From Leptasterias polaris (lineage: Eukaryota > Echinodermata > Asteroidea > Forcipulatida > Asteriidae), in NCBI GenBank assembly GCA_037783415.1, contig JAZGTN010000163.1, positions 372,001 to 436,000 of the forward strand: 64,000 nt of DNA, written 5' to 3'. This document shows, in pieces, positions 34,113-45,046 of this stretch (the stretch's first letter is position 1; each line of letters begins with the position of its first letter). The position numbers were made by a program, and so were the translations under genes. The notes beneath the pieces were generated by a model. That model was given only the letters and a program-made list of their open reading frames with translations. It was not told the DNA's origin and did not search any database.

Positions 34113-36165
34113 TGGATTTTTGAGTTTGTTCGCCCACCTCAAAAATACACGCATCGTTGTCCACAGACTTTGACATCTTTCCCAAACTCGCACGGTCATG
34201 AAACTTGGCAACAATATTACACCTGATGATTAGATAAAACAGAAATTTCGACAACATAATGACGTCACCCAATGAATTATTGGGTAATTAAATGTAAATA
34301 ATTTAATCAAATTTTGAGTCTTTGGTTTAACAACCAGAACTCGCAAACTAAGAAAGATAAATTCGTTGTTTTTTCTTGAAAACAAAGGGTACTGAATACT
34401 TATTGTTTTATACACTGGAACAAATCAAGTTTTTCATAGATGTATTAGAGAAATTGGCCTTTAATCTTAATCCATTGCCTAACGCAGAATGACATACCCC
34501 TCGCGACTGGCAACGGTGGATAGCTAGCCAGTCAAGGCACTTGTTACAGACCAACGTGGCACAACGGTAGTTGTTTACTATCAGTGCCATGTGGGCGTAA
34601 CGAGAGTTTCCATTCATGTTTTACTTACAACGTAGTGCAATCTTATCAATGGCGTACTTACTACTACGTACTAGCATTAACATGATTTCTGCTAAGATTC
34701 GACGTCTAATTGTTCCCCTACTTGCCCTTCTCATGGCTTTATTATCAATATAGAATTGAAGACGAAGTTTCACTGAGATGACCACCTGCTTCAGTGATTC
34801 GTATGATATTTAATTATGTGGGAAAATGCAAGCAGGAAAAGACGAACAATGGTTATGTTTTGATCACACACCGAGAAGAAGGGACGCGTCATCGGTTTGT
34901 GTAGGGTGTTTCAGACCCTCACACACGGTAGTCTTTATTGTCCCTGCACGGTGACTAGAAACGGTACGTTTCGTATGAACATCATTGCTTTTCAAAATGA
35001 GTCTTTTATTTAATGCACAATTATGTTATAAAGTTTATCCTGTATCATCAAGTTGTGACGTTGGTGAGATGTTTTTAAAACTAAGAAGCATTTAGTATGA
35101 TCGTCGCAGAGGTAGAATTAGGCAATGGGGGATTGGTATGGTTGTTGGCTGTGTCACTATAGTCAGAGAATGGTTCGACTAATAAATGTTTTTCGTCAAC
35201 TTTTTTATTATGACATGCATATTTAAAGACCCTTCGATGGAGGTTTTCCTAAAAATAGTACTTAACTCATTATGTTATTAGTATAAATTCATGAGATGCT
35301 TAGACTTGCCGTCCTCATGCTTTGCCTTTGTCTTGCATAATTATCCTAAACAAGTGTCTTTCATTTTAATATTCTAAATTTAACAAACCGTTCTGTAGGA
35401 AAATCATTGTCTAAAAATCAAACAAGCTAATTTAAAACATGCAACCGATAGCTCATAATACTTGACTAATTATAATGACATATTCATCAGTGCATATATG
35501 TTTTGAACAATTAATGATTCATGCACCGATACTTAATGAGTATCCAACTCACTGTAAAAAGTTTCAGAATTGTAACTTAATAATGTCAACATGAATATCA
35601 TCTAATGTGGTTTTTTAATCAAAAAGGAATCGATATCCATTGACAAATAAATAAACTTCAGTGAATGGCATATTTAGTTGAACGTGTGGGTCATTCAAAG
35701 GATCGTTTCAACATCTGCTGCCAAGATGAAGGGGAAGGGGGAAAATGTTCCTCTGCTGTATGACTATGAAATGACAATGGACCTTTTGCCCTTTCAAATA
35801 ATTTAAATAATGTACTCTTTCGCTGAAAAAAAAAAAAAAGTTAATCTTTGTTTTTCACTTGGCACATATATTTAATTATCTATGTCTCGATAAAAACATG
35901 TGTAACTTCATAATGATGTCATCAGTTTTCAAATCTGGCTAAACAAAAGTTTGTTATTTATAAAATTTCATATATTGAGTAGCTTTTATTTTCTGTGTAA
36001 GAAGATTTACACTTTACTTTCCTTGAAATTTCAAAAGCTATCAACAATGTTTTCAGCGATTCAGTGATATAGCGATTCAATGATATAGCTAACGCATTAA
36101 AACAGCACTGAGCCCAGCGAGAACCCGAACACCTAGAGTTTGTTTTACAAACTCTAAATCTCTAG
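34113..36165 (+). mobile_element. Array unit 14: subfamily A (short form)
   Basis: The A 5' and 3' hairpins are present and the CTAG end is at 36,165. It resembles units 1 and 11, sharing TTGTCCACAG with unit 11. This is the last A unit before the array switches to subfamily C. Confidence 0.7.
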
Positions 36166-36981
36166 TTAATACTTCTTATTCTTCTTCTTATCCCCCGCGA
36201 TTGTCCGCTAACAAAAGCACACTTCCCAAGCTCGTATAAACTTGAAATTACTACCATAGTTAGATATCCATTAGGAGACGAAACCGTTTCATTTACGTCA
36301 TGATGACGTCATCAGGTGTCAAATTACAAGGTTTTTAGAAAAAAAAATAATCTTTGAAAATCTGTAACAAATCACACTTAAGAGACCGGCGGTTGTTTTA
36401 TGCGGGATCATACTTAGGTCATATAGGTCTTTATTTTTTGTCGTGTGCGTGACCTCACATGACCTCTACTTCCGGTCGTAACATGAAGAAACAGGAAGTG
36501 CCTTGTAATTTAAAAGTGGCACACTTTTTGAAGTTTTTTTTTACGGTGTTATAGTCGAGCAAGAGTCTGGTTTAACAAAAAAAGACAAATGACGTCATAA
36601 AAGTCAAGAGCGCCCTCTAGCGGCAGGTTGAAAACAATTAAAAATGCACTTTTCCTAGATGTCTGTGGCGAAGTTTAAGATAATCGTTTCGAAATTGGTA
36701 TACATAATGACCTTCATGCAGACAACATATGTGTGAAGTTTTAGATTGATGACGTCATCGTGTGTCACATGGTATTGCCTTAAAGGTTTACTTTTTGAAG
36801 CCGTGTATTTACAAAACCACAAGATCGACTGAGTTGAAACTTGGCATGTTGAAAGACAGTGATATTGACTATGTAAATCTAAAGAGAAAACATGATGACG
36901 TCATTCCTTTTTTTTATACAAATATTTGAAATATTGACCAATTATTACGGGTATTTATTGACCCGCTGTCAAACCACGGGC

Positions 36982-37042
36982 TACACACACACTACGCGAA
37001 CTAAACCAGTTTACTGTTTTGTTATCACGTAGTGTGTGTGTA
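36982..37042. repeat. 15-bp inverted repeat (TACACACACACTACG)
   Basis: Arms 36982-36996 and 37028-37042 are exact reverse complements around a 31-base loop. They lie near the left edge of the segment that interrupts unit 15 and may be the end of that insertion. Confidence 0.6.
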
Positions 37043-37062
37043 TACGTTGAGCAAATCATCCG

Positions 37063-37237
37063 CAAGGTTCAAAGTCCATCAAACATGCTTGTGGTCTAGT
37101 CTCTGTTCAAGGTTCGCGCAACCTGCTTTTGACAATACGCTTTGTTAGTCTCTAAAACAGCCGTCCATGCAAACCTCGTTAACAATCAAATGCTATGCTT
37201 TCGATCGTGTGCTTTTTAAAACTTTTGCTAAAGCTGG
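37063..37237 (+). repeat. Dispersed segment also present at 56.6 kb
   Basis: CCGCAAGGTTCAAAGTCC through TTTTGCTAAAG matches 56,622-56,800 at high identity in the same orientation. It is part of the interior of unit 15 and absent from units 16 and 17. Confidence 0.65.
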
Positions 37238-37949
37238 TGGTGCTATATCAAATTATGGTCATGCTTTTACCACGCTTTGTGGCATTATTGGCTTGCTCTG
37301 TGACAGATCGGCTCGTTTTAGTCTACGCAAACACCAATGTGAGCATTTTTGTTGGCCAACAAAGACACACTTTGAGTCGTGCGTAGCGCGTACACGCGTG
37401 CACTTTTCCATTGTTTTTCATCAATGATGGTGGTCAATGACGTGGTCAATTTGCTTTGATTTGCTGTAAAACGTTAATCGGTGACAGGGTACGCTGAATA
37501 TAAGGCATTTCGTCACTAAGGTGACAAAAGGAATTGTCGTGTGCTTATTAATACTAGCAGAAAACATGCGTATAACGTAACAACGATCTACAACCACGTT
37601 GCAAATTTACAATAAATTTGCAATGTTGTGTTTTGCACTCGTGGGGCCCAATTTAATTATATTATGTACTGGAGCATTATTTTTGTGCTCCTATAGTAAA
37701 TTGCAAGATTGAGCTCAAGCCGCGATATATTACATTTAACGCTTGTTTTCCTGATAAAAGACGTCATCAATTGTAACATGACTTCGACTTAAAGTTGCAG
37801 TTTTACCAGATTTGTATACTCAGTATTACAATTGCTTGGTCAAGCTTAAAACCAAATTGATGTATTCAAGCTGACAATGAGTAACATCCCATATTTGAAC
37901 GTCATGCCGAACACCTTGTTTTTGTTGTGTAACAAAAATTTAAGTCTAG

Positions 37950-39111
37950 TTCTTTTTTTTTTACTTCTTCAGATTCTTCTTCTCTTCGTCCCTTGTCCGC
38001 TAACAAAAGCACACTTCCCAAGCTCGTATAAACTTGAAATTTCTACCATAGTTAGATAACCATTAGGAGACGAAACCGTGTCATTTACGTCATGATGACG
38101 TCATCAGGTGTCAAGTTACAAGGTTTTTAAAATTAAAAAATTTAATCTTTGAAAATCCATATCAAATCAAGATGAAGAGACCGTCGGTTACTTTTTGCGG
38201 GATTATATAGAGGTAATATGGGTCTTCATTTTTTATTGTGTGCGTGACATGACTTAACCTCTACTTCCGGTCGAAACAGGAAGAAACAGGAAGTGCCTTG
38301 TAATTTAAAAGTGGCACACTTTTTGAAGTTTTTTTTAACGGTGTTATAATCGAGCAAGAGTCTGGTTTAAAAAAATAAGACAAGTGACGTCATAAAAGTC
38401 AAAAGCGCCCTCTAGCGGCAGGTTGAAAACAATTAAAAATACACTTTTACTAGATGTCTGTGGCGAAGTTTATGATAATCGTTTCAAAATTGGTATACAT
38501 AATGACCTTCTTGCAGACAACATATGTGTGAATTTTTAGATTGATGACGTCATCATGTGTCACGTGGTATCGCATTAAAGGTTTACTTTTTGAAGCTGTG
38601 TATCTACAAAACCACAAGTTTGACTGAGTTGAAACTTGGCATGTTGATAGACAGTTATATTGACTACTTAAAGCTAGAGTGACGACTTGATGACGTCATC
38701 AAATTTTTTTTTACAAATTTTAGAAATTTTGACCAATTGGTACATATCTTCAGTACAAAGCAAGCTATAGTCAAATTTCATTTTGCATGAGACTTTGAAT
38801 GTCCTACAAGGATATAACGTGGGGTGACGTTTTCACGACGTCATCGATTTTCATGTTATGTCACCACCAAGGTAGTGTTTTACAAGATCTATATGTACAG
38901 AACAACTTTGGTGATCAAATGGAAACTTTGCATGTACTCAAGCTGGGATGTGTTACATCCAAAAAGTTTGGTCAAATCTTTAGAACCACCATTCTAAAGA
39001 CTCTATAGAAGTATACAATATTTAATACACAGACATGTTTATAACATTTCTTTGAAACACGAGGTCACACCGAACACCTCTTTTTTGTTTCCAACAAAAA
39101 ATTATGTCTAG
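37950..39111 (+). mobile_element. Array unit 16: Helitron-like, subfamily C
   Basis: It has the C-type start with poly-T and TTCTTC runs, then TTGTCCGC, paired TGACGTCA and TCAAGTTACAAGG. It ends with CCGAACACC, the hairpin TTTTTTGTT/AACAAAAAA, TTATGT and CTAG at 39108-39111. At 1,162 bp it is probably close to the intact C form. Confidence 0.65.
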
Positions 39112-40152
39112 TTAATACTTCTTCTTCTTCTTCTTATCCCCCGCGATTGTCCGCTAAAAAAAGCACACTTCCCAAGCTCATATAAACTTGAAACTTTACA
39201 TATAGTTAGATAACCATTAGGAGATGAAACCGCTTCAGTGACGTCATGGTGACGTCATCAGGTGTCAAATTACAAGGTTTTTAAGTTTAAAAAGTTACCA
39301 TTTGCTATACGCTGTATGTCTTTGAATTTTACAACTATGATATTCATAATTGAGCATCTGATAGATCAAGACTGGGGCTATATTTGAAAAGTTAACGCCA
39401 AAATCGTATGACCCCTTCTTCTGGTCGTACCGGAAGGTCAAAGTTTGCCTTTGAATATTTTCTTCAAAATCGGACGATAAAGCCCACGTATGTATTAACC
39501 TGCATGTTAACTACACAGCGCTGTGTGTGGCTGGCTGTTCCGCTCCATTGATGACAGTGTCGTAAGTCCACGAGGCTTGTGTGTAGTCCAGCCATGTATT
39601 GTGTATGTGTGCAGCTGGACATGTCAAACGTCATCGAACAAAACATGGTGTTTGGCACGATGAGTTTATCGTTAACTCGTGCGAAGTTAAACTTAAGTGA
39701 TTTCCCTTTTGCCCGTCTGATGGTTTGATGGTAAACAATGAACAGAAGACGAGTTCTCACTGAGATGTCCACCTGATTTAGTAATATGTATGACGTTTAA
39801 TAACTGACTTAAACTCAATCTGAAAAAGATCGAAATTGGTTCGCTTCTCATCAAACATCGAGACCGACGGCACGTTGGTCGACGTGACCACACATGCGAA
39901 GGCGCTCTAGGACCGCTGAGTATGTCTCTCAGACACGGCGATGAAAATTGTAAGATTTATGTAAATATCATCGTTTACAAAAAACGTCGCAATTTACTTC
40001 GTGTACAGTACTTGTCATATATTTTGTCCATTACTTGACAAGTGATGGCTTTTTTTAAATTACGAATACGACAGCTGGGATGTATTACGACCAACATTTT
40101 AATATCATGCCGAACACCTCGTTTTTGTTATGCAACAAAAATTTAAGTCTAG
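39112..40152 (+). mobile_element. Array unit 17: Helitron-like, C start with B/A-like body, last unit
   Basis: The unit starts like C (TTAATACTTCTTC). From about 39,290 it aligns better with B and A: GAAAAGTTAACGCC, CTGGTCGTACCGGAAGG, AAGTCCACGAGGCT, CTGAGATGTCCACCTG. It ends CCGAACACC, TTTTTGTT/AACAAAAA, TTTAAGT, CTAG at 40149-40152. The following sequence is not a unit, so the array ends here. Confidence 0.65.
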
Positions 40153-40280
40153 TTTACAACTTGTATCCATAATTTGAATACGTAGTTTTGTGTGTCAAAT
40201 ACTCATGAATTCTTGTTAAAAAACAGAGTTGAATTCGGTGCAGTAATTCATTTTTATACGGCTGGAAGTAAAACTAACTC

Positions 40281-40339
40281 CGAAGATCACGAGGGTTATC
40301 CGAACCAAAAAGTGGTTCGGATAACCCATGTGACCTTCG
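40281..40339. repeat. Strong hairpin with 15-bp perfect inner stem
   Basis: GGGTTATCCGAACCA and TGGTTCGGATAACCC flank a 5-base loop. The stem extends outward with CGAAG-TCAC/GTGA-CTTCG, interrupted by mismatches. A T6 run follows at once. It could be a transposon end, a structured RNA or a recombination relic; nothing else decides. Confidence 0.7.
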
Positions 40340-40429
40340 TTTTTTGAAAAATGCTCAAAAACGACCAAAATTGATGGTTTCTTTTAGGAACCGTTCTTCT
40401 CCATTCCTGGAAGACCTTTGGAGTCATGT

Positions 40430-40930
40430 TTTTGTTCCTTAAGGACTCCCCTTTGTTACTATCTATCTAAAATAGTGGAGCAACCCATCAATGGTGTCGA
40501 ACACCGGTTTTTACTGAGCGTCTTTATCCAACATATTAATAATAAGCATTAGCCATATTGCATTGCGCGAAATGAAACAAAATTAAGGGGGTACATATGG
40601 AAAAGCGAAAAAACTATCAAGGACGGGTTGCTCTGCCAATTCCAAAATACCAAATTGTTCCTTGGACTCCTCTTTCTTACTAGCTATCCAAAATAGAGGA
40701 GCAACCCGTCAATGGGGTAAAAAAAAACGTTTGTTTTTTTTGCTGAGCGTATTTATCCAACATCTAATAAGGATAGTGCATTGCGCGAAATGAAACAAAA
40801 TCAAGAGGATGGACCCGTCAATGAGGTCGAAAAAACATTTTTGTAGAGCATCTATAGATTCCACATTTTTGATGCATAATTAAATGCGCGATAATGACAA
40901 AAAATCAAGGTGGTACGTTGCTAAGCAAAA
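40430..40930 (+). repeat. Diverged tandem repeat, period about 227 bp, two to three copies
   Basis: Copy 1 starts near 40,431 and copy 2 near 40,658. Both contain GGAGCAACCC.TCAATGG, GAGCGT.TTTATCCAACAT and TGCGCGAAATGAAACAAAAT in order. A partial third copy begins near 40,805 with GACCCGTCAATGAGG. There is no coding sequence. Confidence 0.6.
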
Positions 40931-41620
40931 AAAACATAAAATAAAAAACAAAGAAAAAACAAAATACATAGGACGGGTTCCTGAATGACTGCTATCTTAC
41001 CAGCAATCAAAAATGAGTGAGTTTCGTCAATCATCGCAGCCTCTCCTGTATCCCTTTAGTAAGAAATCAAAGGGGGAAAAAATATATATATAAAAACAAA
41101 TCAGGAAAGATTATGAAATTGGCCCATTCGGTGATGCAGATGTGGATGACTCTCCAGATGACCTGTTTGATAAAGGCGAAGAATAGTAGAGCAAGTACTG
41201 TTTAGTAAAATATTGACAAATGTTTTTTGACCTTAAATAACCACTGACAGAAGAATCAGCAACAAAACAATGACACCATTTGTACCGGTGTTTTAGGGAG
41301 AAAGCATCCCTTTAGTTAGATTTTTTTTTATGCCGGAAAGCGGCAAAATCACTTATTTTTAATGTTAGCTGTAGAGAAACGAAGCAAGTCATGTACTTAA
41401 TGTCTCGATCTGGATTCATACTTGTATGCATAGTTGCATTCTGTACATTATGTGAAAATTTGAGCCATTTCAGATATTTAAATTACAAATTATGGTTAGT
41501 ACCGTAATTTATTTGATATTATGAAGCGAATCATCATTTCCCCATCCGTCGTTCAATGACTCATTGTTGAGGGCAAGGCTGTTGTATACTCTGTTGGCCA
41601 ACTAACCATTCAGTGAAAAT
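40931..41620. other. Non-coding stretch, nothing recognised
   Basis: AT-rich sequence with short spurious frames. No repeat or gene features that I can support. Confidence 0.4.
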
Positions 41621-42006
41621 AGTATAGGGCCTACGTGGTGAGAATACGGGTGAACAACAAAGATCTCGCGGTTTTCAAAGTTTGCGCCCGAGCTATCCTC
41701 CTAAAAAAAAATATAATTAGGCCTATATAAAATTGCAATTTTTTAAGATTGCATCCTCCAACGTAAATTGTGTGGTTTAGGCCATGTTGAGAAGTACGGT
41801 CTTAAACATGGCCTAAACCACACAATTTACGTTGGAGGATGCAATCTTAAAAAATTGCAATTTTAAATAGTATATTTTTTTTTTTACGCCACAAACTTTG
41901 TTTCCTCGCATGGTTTTAAATTTGCGCAGGATAGCTCGGGCGCAAACTTTGAACACCGCGCGATCTTTGTTGTTCACCCGTATTCTCACCACGTAGGCCC
42001 TATACT
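41621..42006. mobile_element. Foldback element, 386 bp
   Basis: The two halves are inverse copies almost throughout. The outer arms carry GTATAGGGCCTACG and its complement; the inner arms carry CCAACGTAAATTGTGTGG and its complement, closing on a loop near 41,797. Indels sit between the inner and outer arm blocks. No target duplication is evident. A transcript would form one long hairpin. It is either a foldback MITE or an inverted duplication. Confidence 0.75.
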
Positions 42007-43872
42007 TGCCTCGAAATAATACAAGGGGATGTATGTCCACAGGTTAAAAGGGTTAGTTCGAAGTAGCGTACTGCTGGATTTATTATACTTAACATTTTCA
42101 AAGATTGTGCACAACAACGTTTTGTTGTGCAAATTTGACAGTACAGTCTGCAACTAACAAAATATACCTTTAAAAAGTAGACCCACGGGGGTCGGAACGA
42201 AAATCATTTTCCGGGCGTCTTTTCGTTTACACCGTACGGCCTAATAATTTATTTTTCTATAACCATATCAGCTAAATTGAGTGATGCATTTTGACATAAA
42301 CTAACTGAATGATGAACACACGACAGCAATAATTACATTCAGTGGCACAATGGGTGCACACTTAGGGAAAACTAATGGCCAAATAAACCTGTAGTTTCCG
42401 TTTGCGTTTTGTATTTTATTTTAATACAAGCCAAACCCTTCTTTGGCACTCCTGTTATGGCGTTAACTATTTTTTATAAGAGAATCTAACGCGCAGGTAA
42501 ATTGGAAAATAGTTTAAAACATTGAAATTACTACACTAATGTCACAGGTTTTACCTCTATTTAAATACGAGCCTGCGAACGGTTCGATGTTGTGTAAAGG
42601 AAACTTGCTCGGTAATAAACACAACGGACAGCTATATATGTGGTTTGATTCTCTTACTGTAAGCACCGTATTGTTATTTGTTCATACGAATCAATGCCAA
42701 CAACAGTATGTAAATGATAAACAAGCAAATGAAATATAAAGAATTTGATAAATACAAGTGTAGGTTAAAATACATTTACTTCAGTTAGAAGTTATTTTCA
42801 CCAAATGAAATACAATTTAACCCTTGATAAAGTATACAAAAATACATCTGTGAAAATACATGGATATTGAGAAATGTCTCAGCTGGGTTTATCTGCACTT
42901 CTACAACTGGAGATGGAAGGTGCACGTCACTCAGATGGGCTTCAAGATGACAAACCTCAAGGTCCAGGAAAAGGAGATGAAAGGGGTTGAGAAGCGAGGC
43001 AAGGTGGAGAGATGAACCGGGTCATATCTACCAAAGCGGACCTGGGGACTAGTACATCTGTATCAACAGAGCACGTGAAAAAGGATGCAAGAGTTTAGGA
43101 ACCACTTTTAGGGAAAAGTCGTCGCATTCCAATCAAGTCAAGACAAAATGTATAACGGGACACTTTTCCGACTTTGCATCTCAGGCCGTTCTCGCTTCTG
43201 AGGAGCCAGGAGCGAAACATGGGTTTAAAAACCCGGCTGGTCACGCACTCGGACAGAATTAAACTATTTGATTGGTCAAAGTCTTAAAACAATGATGTCC
43301 TAAATGAGCTTCAACCAATCACAAAAAGACTAGTGGACTGACATTTTTAACTAATTACATGGTCAGCAAAGACGACCAAATTTGGAAGGATGGTGGCGAA
43401 CGTGGCAAAATCTAACACTAAGACATAACTTGCAAAATATTGCGAATGCAGGCAGGCTTTACGTAATGTCCCTGAGGTAGTTCCGGATGTGCCAAATATG
43501 CTGTGGGCAGCAGAATATCGTGGGAACAGCAAATTCTACCCTTCCCCCATGCAGGTGTTATAACACTTTCTGGACAAGTAAACTAAGGGGAATTAAAGCA
43601 TCTTGCCTTTTTCAAATATAATATAAGCGAATGCTAAAAAATATAAATTATATTAAAAAGAAACTTCGTCGGACAACCTTAAAGGAGTTATTAATGCAAT
43701 TTATAACAGGGTCCGAAACTAAGAAGCTTAAATATTTAACATTTTAATCCGTTGATTTTGATTACTATATATTTTTTGTTTTTATCAAAGGTTCAGATGG
43801 TGGTGAGCACGTGCCTCATGCCTCTCTAATAACGTCACTAAACACATTGTTTTAGATTACCTTTCAGGCCTA
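42007..43872. other. Intergenic, nothing recognised
   Basis: No reading frame here has recognisable motifs. The stretch is ordinary AT-rich sequence with one more GC-rich part (42,890-43,250) that shows no supportable exon. Confidence 0.4.
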
Positions 43873-44221
43873 TTATTCGCTGCTTCGAAAATTAAGTCTT
43901 TTAGCGATTTGTTTAAACGTTTTGTCTCTCCAGTAATAGATCAATGTATTAAGACATGAATTGCTGAACCTCAGTGTATCAAAGTAGACTAGTGTATATG
44001 CAAATGTTTCCAACTTGCCAGGTTGAAAAATCAGTGGGTAAGCAATGATGGATGGGAACCAGGTCACTGCTATAGTACCAGTGATAATCAGAAATGTATT
44101 TAAAGATTTTGAGTTGGAACGACGCAGCTGAGCGTTTACGTCTGCGGCATTCAAACCCACTTCAGCTGCAGCTATACGCCGAGCTTGAACTCGAGCTGTC
44201 AACAGCAGTTTGACATACAAA
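43873..44221 (-). pseudogene. Rhodopsin-class GPCR, C-terminal part (TM5 end to tail)
   Basis: On the minus strand the frame reads LLLTARVQARRI (end of TM5 and third loop), a TM6 with VTWFPSI (the conserved WxP region), and a TM7 ending SCLNTLIYYWRD, a variant of NPxxY followed by helix 8, with a stop at the end. The 5' side stops exactly where the DIRS-type element begins, and the frame resumes beyond it at 49,076. The receptor subfamily and ligand are unknown; lineage-specific receptor families of this kind are common in marine invertebrates. The gene is inactive because of two insertions and a frameshift. Confidence 0.75.
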
Positions 44222-44367
44222 GTCAGTTTTCTTTTCGGTATTGTACGACAGGTGTAGCGCGTTATATTAATGCACGCGCTTACGTAACACGTTCTGTGTT
44301 CATGCCTATATAATGGGCTACTCGCTTCTTTCATTTCATTCTCGGTTGAGCAGCTATACCTCGCCTT
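44222..44367 (+). repeat. DIRS split repeat A1
   Basis: 146 bp from GTCAGTTTTCTTTTCGG to CTATACCTCGCCTT, repeated as A2 at 47,327-47,472. It contains TATATAAT (about 44,309), a likely promoter region upstream of gag. Confidence 0.85.
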
Positions 44368-44393
44368 TTATACATTACAACCTGTTCTTAACC

Positions 44394-45044
44394 ATGAATT
44401 CATCCGACCTCGACGCTTCTAATAACGAAGTTCTACGGGCTATACAGTCCTTGACCAACTCGATCGACAGTAAGGTCGAGTCCGCCTGCAAAAAACAACG
44501 AATACTCGCCGGTGATTTTCCCGACTTCAAGAGTGAGGGTAACAAGGACCAATACAAGTACGCAGGGCAACTTGGCGGTTTGATCGACAGCGCCCTGGCA
44601 TCGTTGGACACCGGTGACTCCACAGCGGTCAAAGAGACTCTCGTCGAGGCCAGTGAACTTGTTAAACAACGCCAAAAGCTAATTAAGCTCGCCGACCGAT
44701 CGTCTCTTGGCTGGGCAACAGTCAAAGAATACGTAACCGACGATTTAGCCGACAATTCAGACGATGAAAAGCGGCTACGAAAGGCAGAAAAGTCTGCAGC
44801 AGCAAAGAAAGCCAAACCATCGACAAAGTTCAGGGCTAAAGCACGTCCTTCAGCGGGTTTTGCTTCGACTCCTGGTCCTTTTCGTGCTTACAACCACTAC
44901 CAGTACCGCCCCGACATCCGTACCTGTTTTCAATGCGGGATCGTCGGCCACGTGCGCACCAACTGCCCGTCCTTGCGAGCACTTCGTCAGCCACGAAGAC
45001 CTCAGTCATCCGCTACCACAGCCATTGAGCCCTCCACCGTATAG
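44394..45044 (+). CDS. gag: DIRS element Gag-like protein with zinc knuckle
   Basis: The chosen start is the ATG in ACCATGA just after repeat A1, giving 216 residues (MNSSDLD...). The C-terminal part has a CX2CX4HX4C zinc knuckle (CFQCGIVGHVRTNC) after a basic, Ala/Lys-rich stretch, as in nucleic-acid-binding Gag proteins. It is predicted to package element RNA. The next frame is +1 relative to gag and overlaps its end, so pol could be expressed by frameshifting or by an internal start. No internal damage is seen. Confidence 0.8.
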   Translation: MNSSDLDASNNEVLRAIQSLTNSIDSKVESACKKQRILAGDFPDFKSEGNKDQYKYAGQLGGLIDSALASLDTGDSTAVKETLVEASELVKQRQKLIKLADRSSLGWATVKEYVTDDLADNSDDEKRLRKAEKSAAAKKAKPSTKFRAKARPSAGFASTPGPFRAYNHYQYRPDIRTCFQCGIVGHVRTNCPSLRALRQPRRPQSSATTAIEPSTV

Positions 45045-45046
45045 GG

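Larger units (their letters stand above)
36166..37949 (+). mobile_element. Array unit 15: Helitron-like, subfamily C, with insertion
   Basis: The unit opens TTAATACTTCTTATTC and has TTGTCCGC, GACGTCATGATGACGTCATC and TCAAATTACAAG in the same order as B. It ends with CCGAACACC, the hairpin TTTTTGTT/AACAAAAA, TTTAAGT and CTAG at 37946-37949. From about 36,945 to 37,860 it differs from units 16 and 17 and contains a segment also found at 56.6 kb. Its length of 1,784 bp exceeds its neighbours because of this segment. Confidence 0.65.

Noticed and set aside
37167..37427. 86-codon frame in unit 15
   Set aside because: It is partly composed of the dispersed segment found at 56.6 kb, where the frame is not conserved; an overlapping frame is equally open.
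1..40152. CRISPR-like array
   Set aside because: The repeats are units of 0.4-3.9 kb with transposon-type ends in a eukaryotic genome; there are no short regular repeats with unique spacers.
44375..44815. Minus-strand frames of 80-146 codons opposite gag
   Set aside because: They are shadows of the Gag frame, which has a zinc knuckle and proper start.
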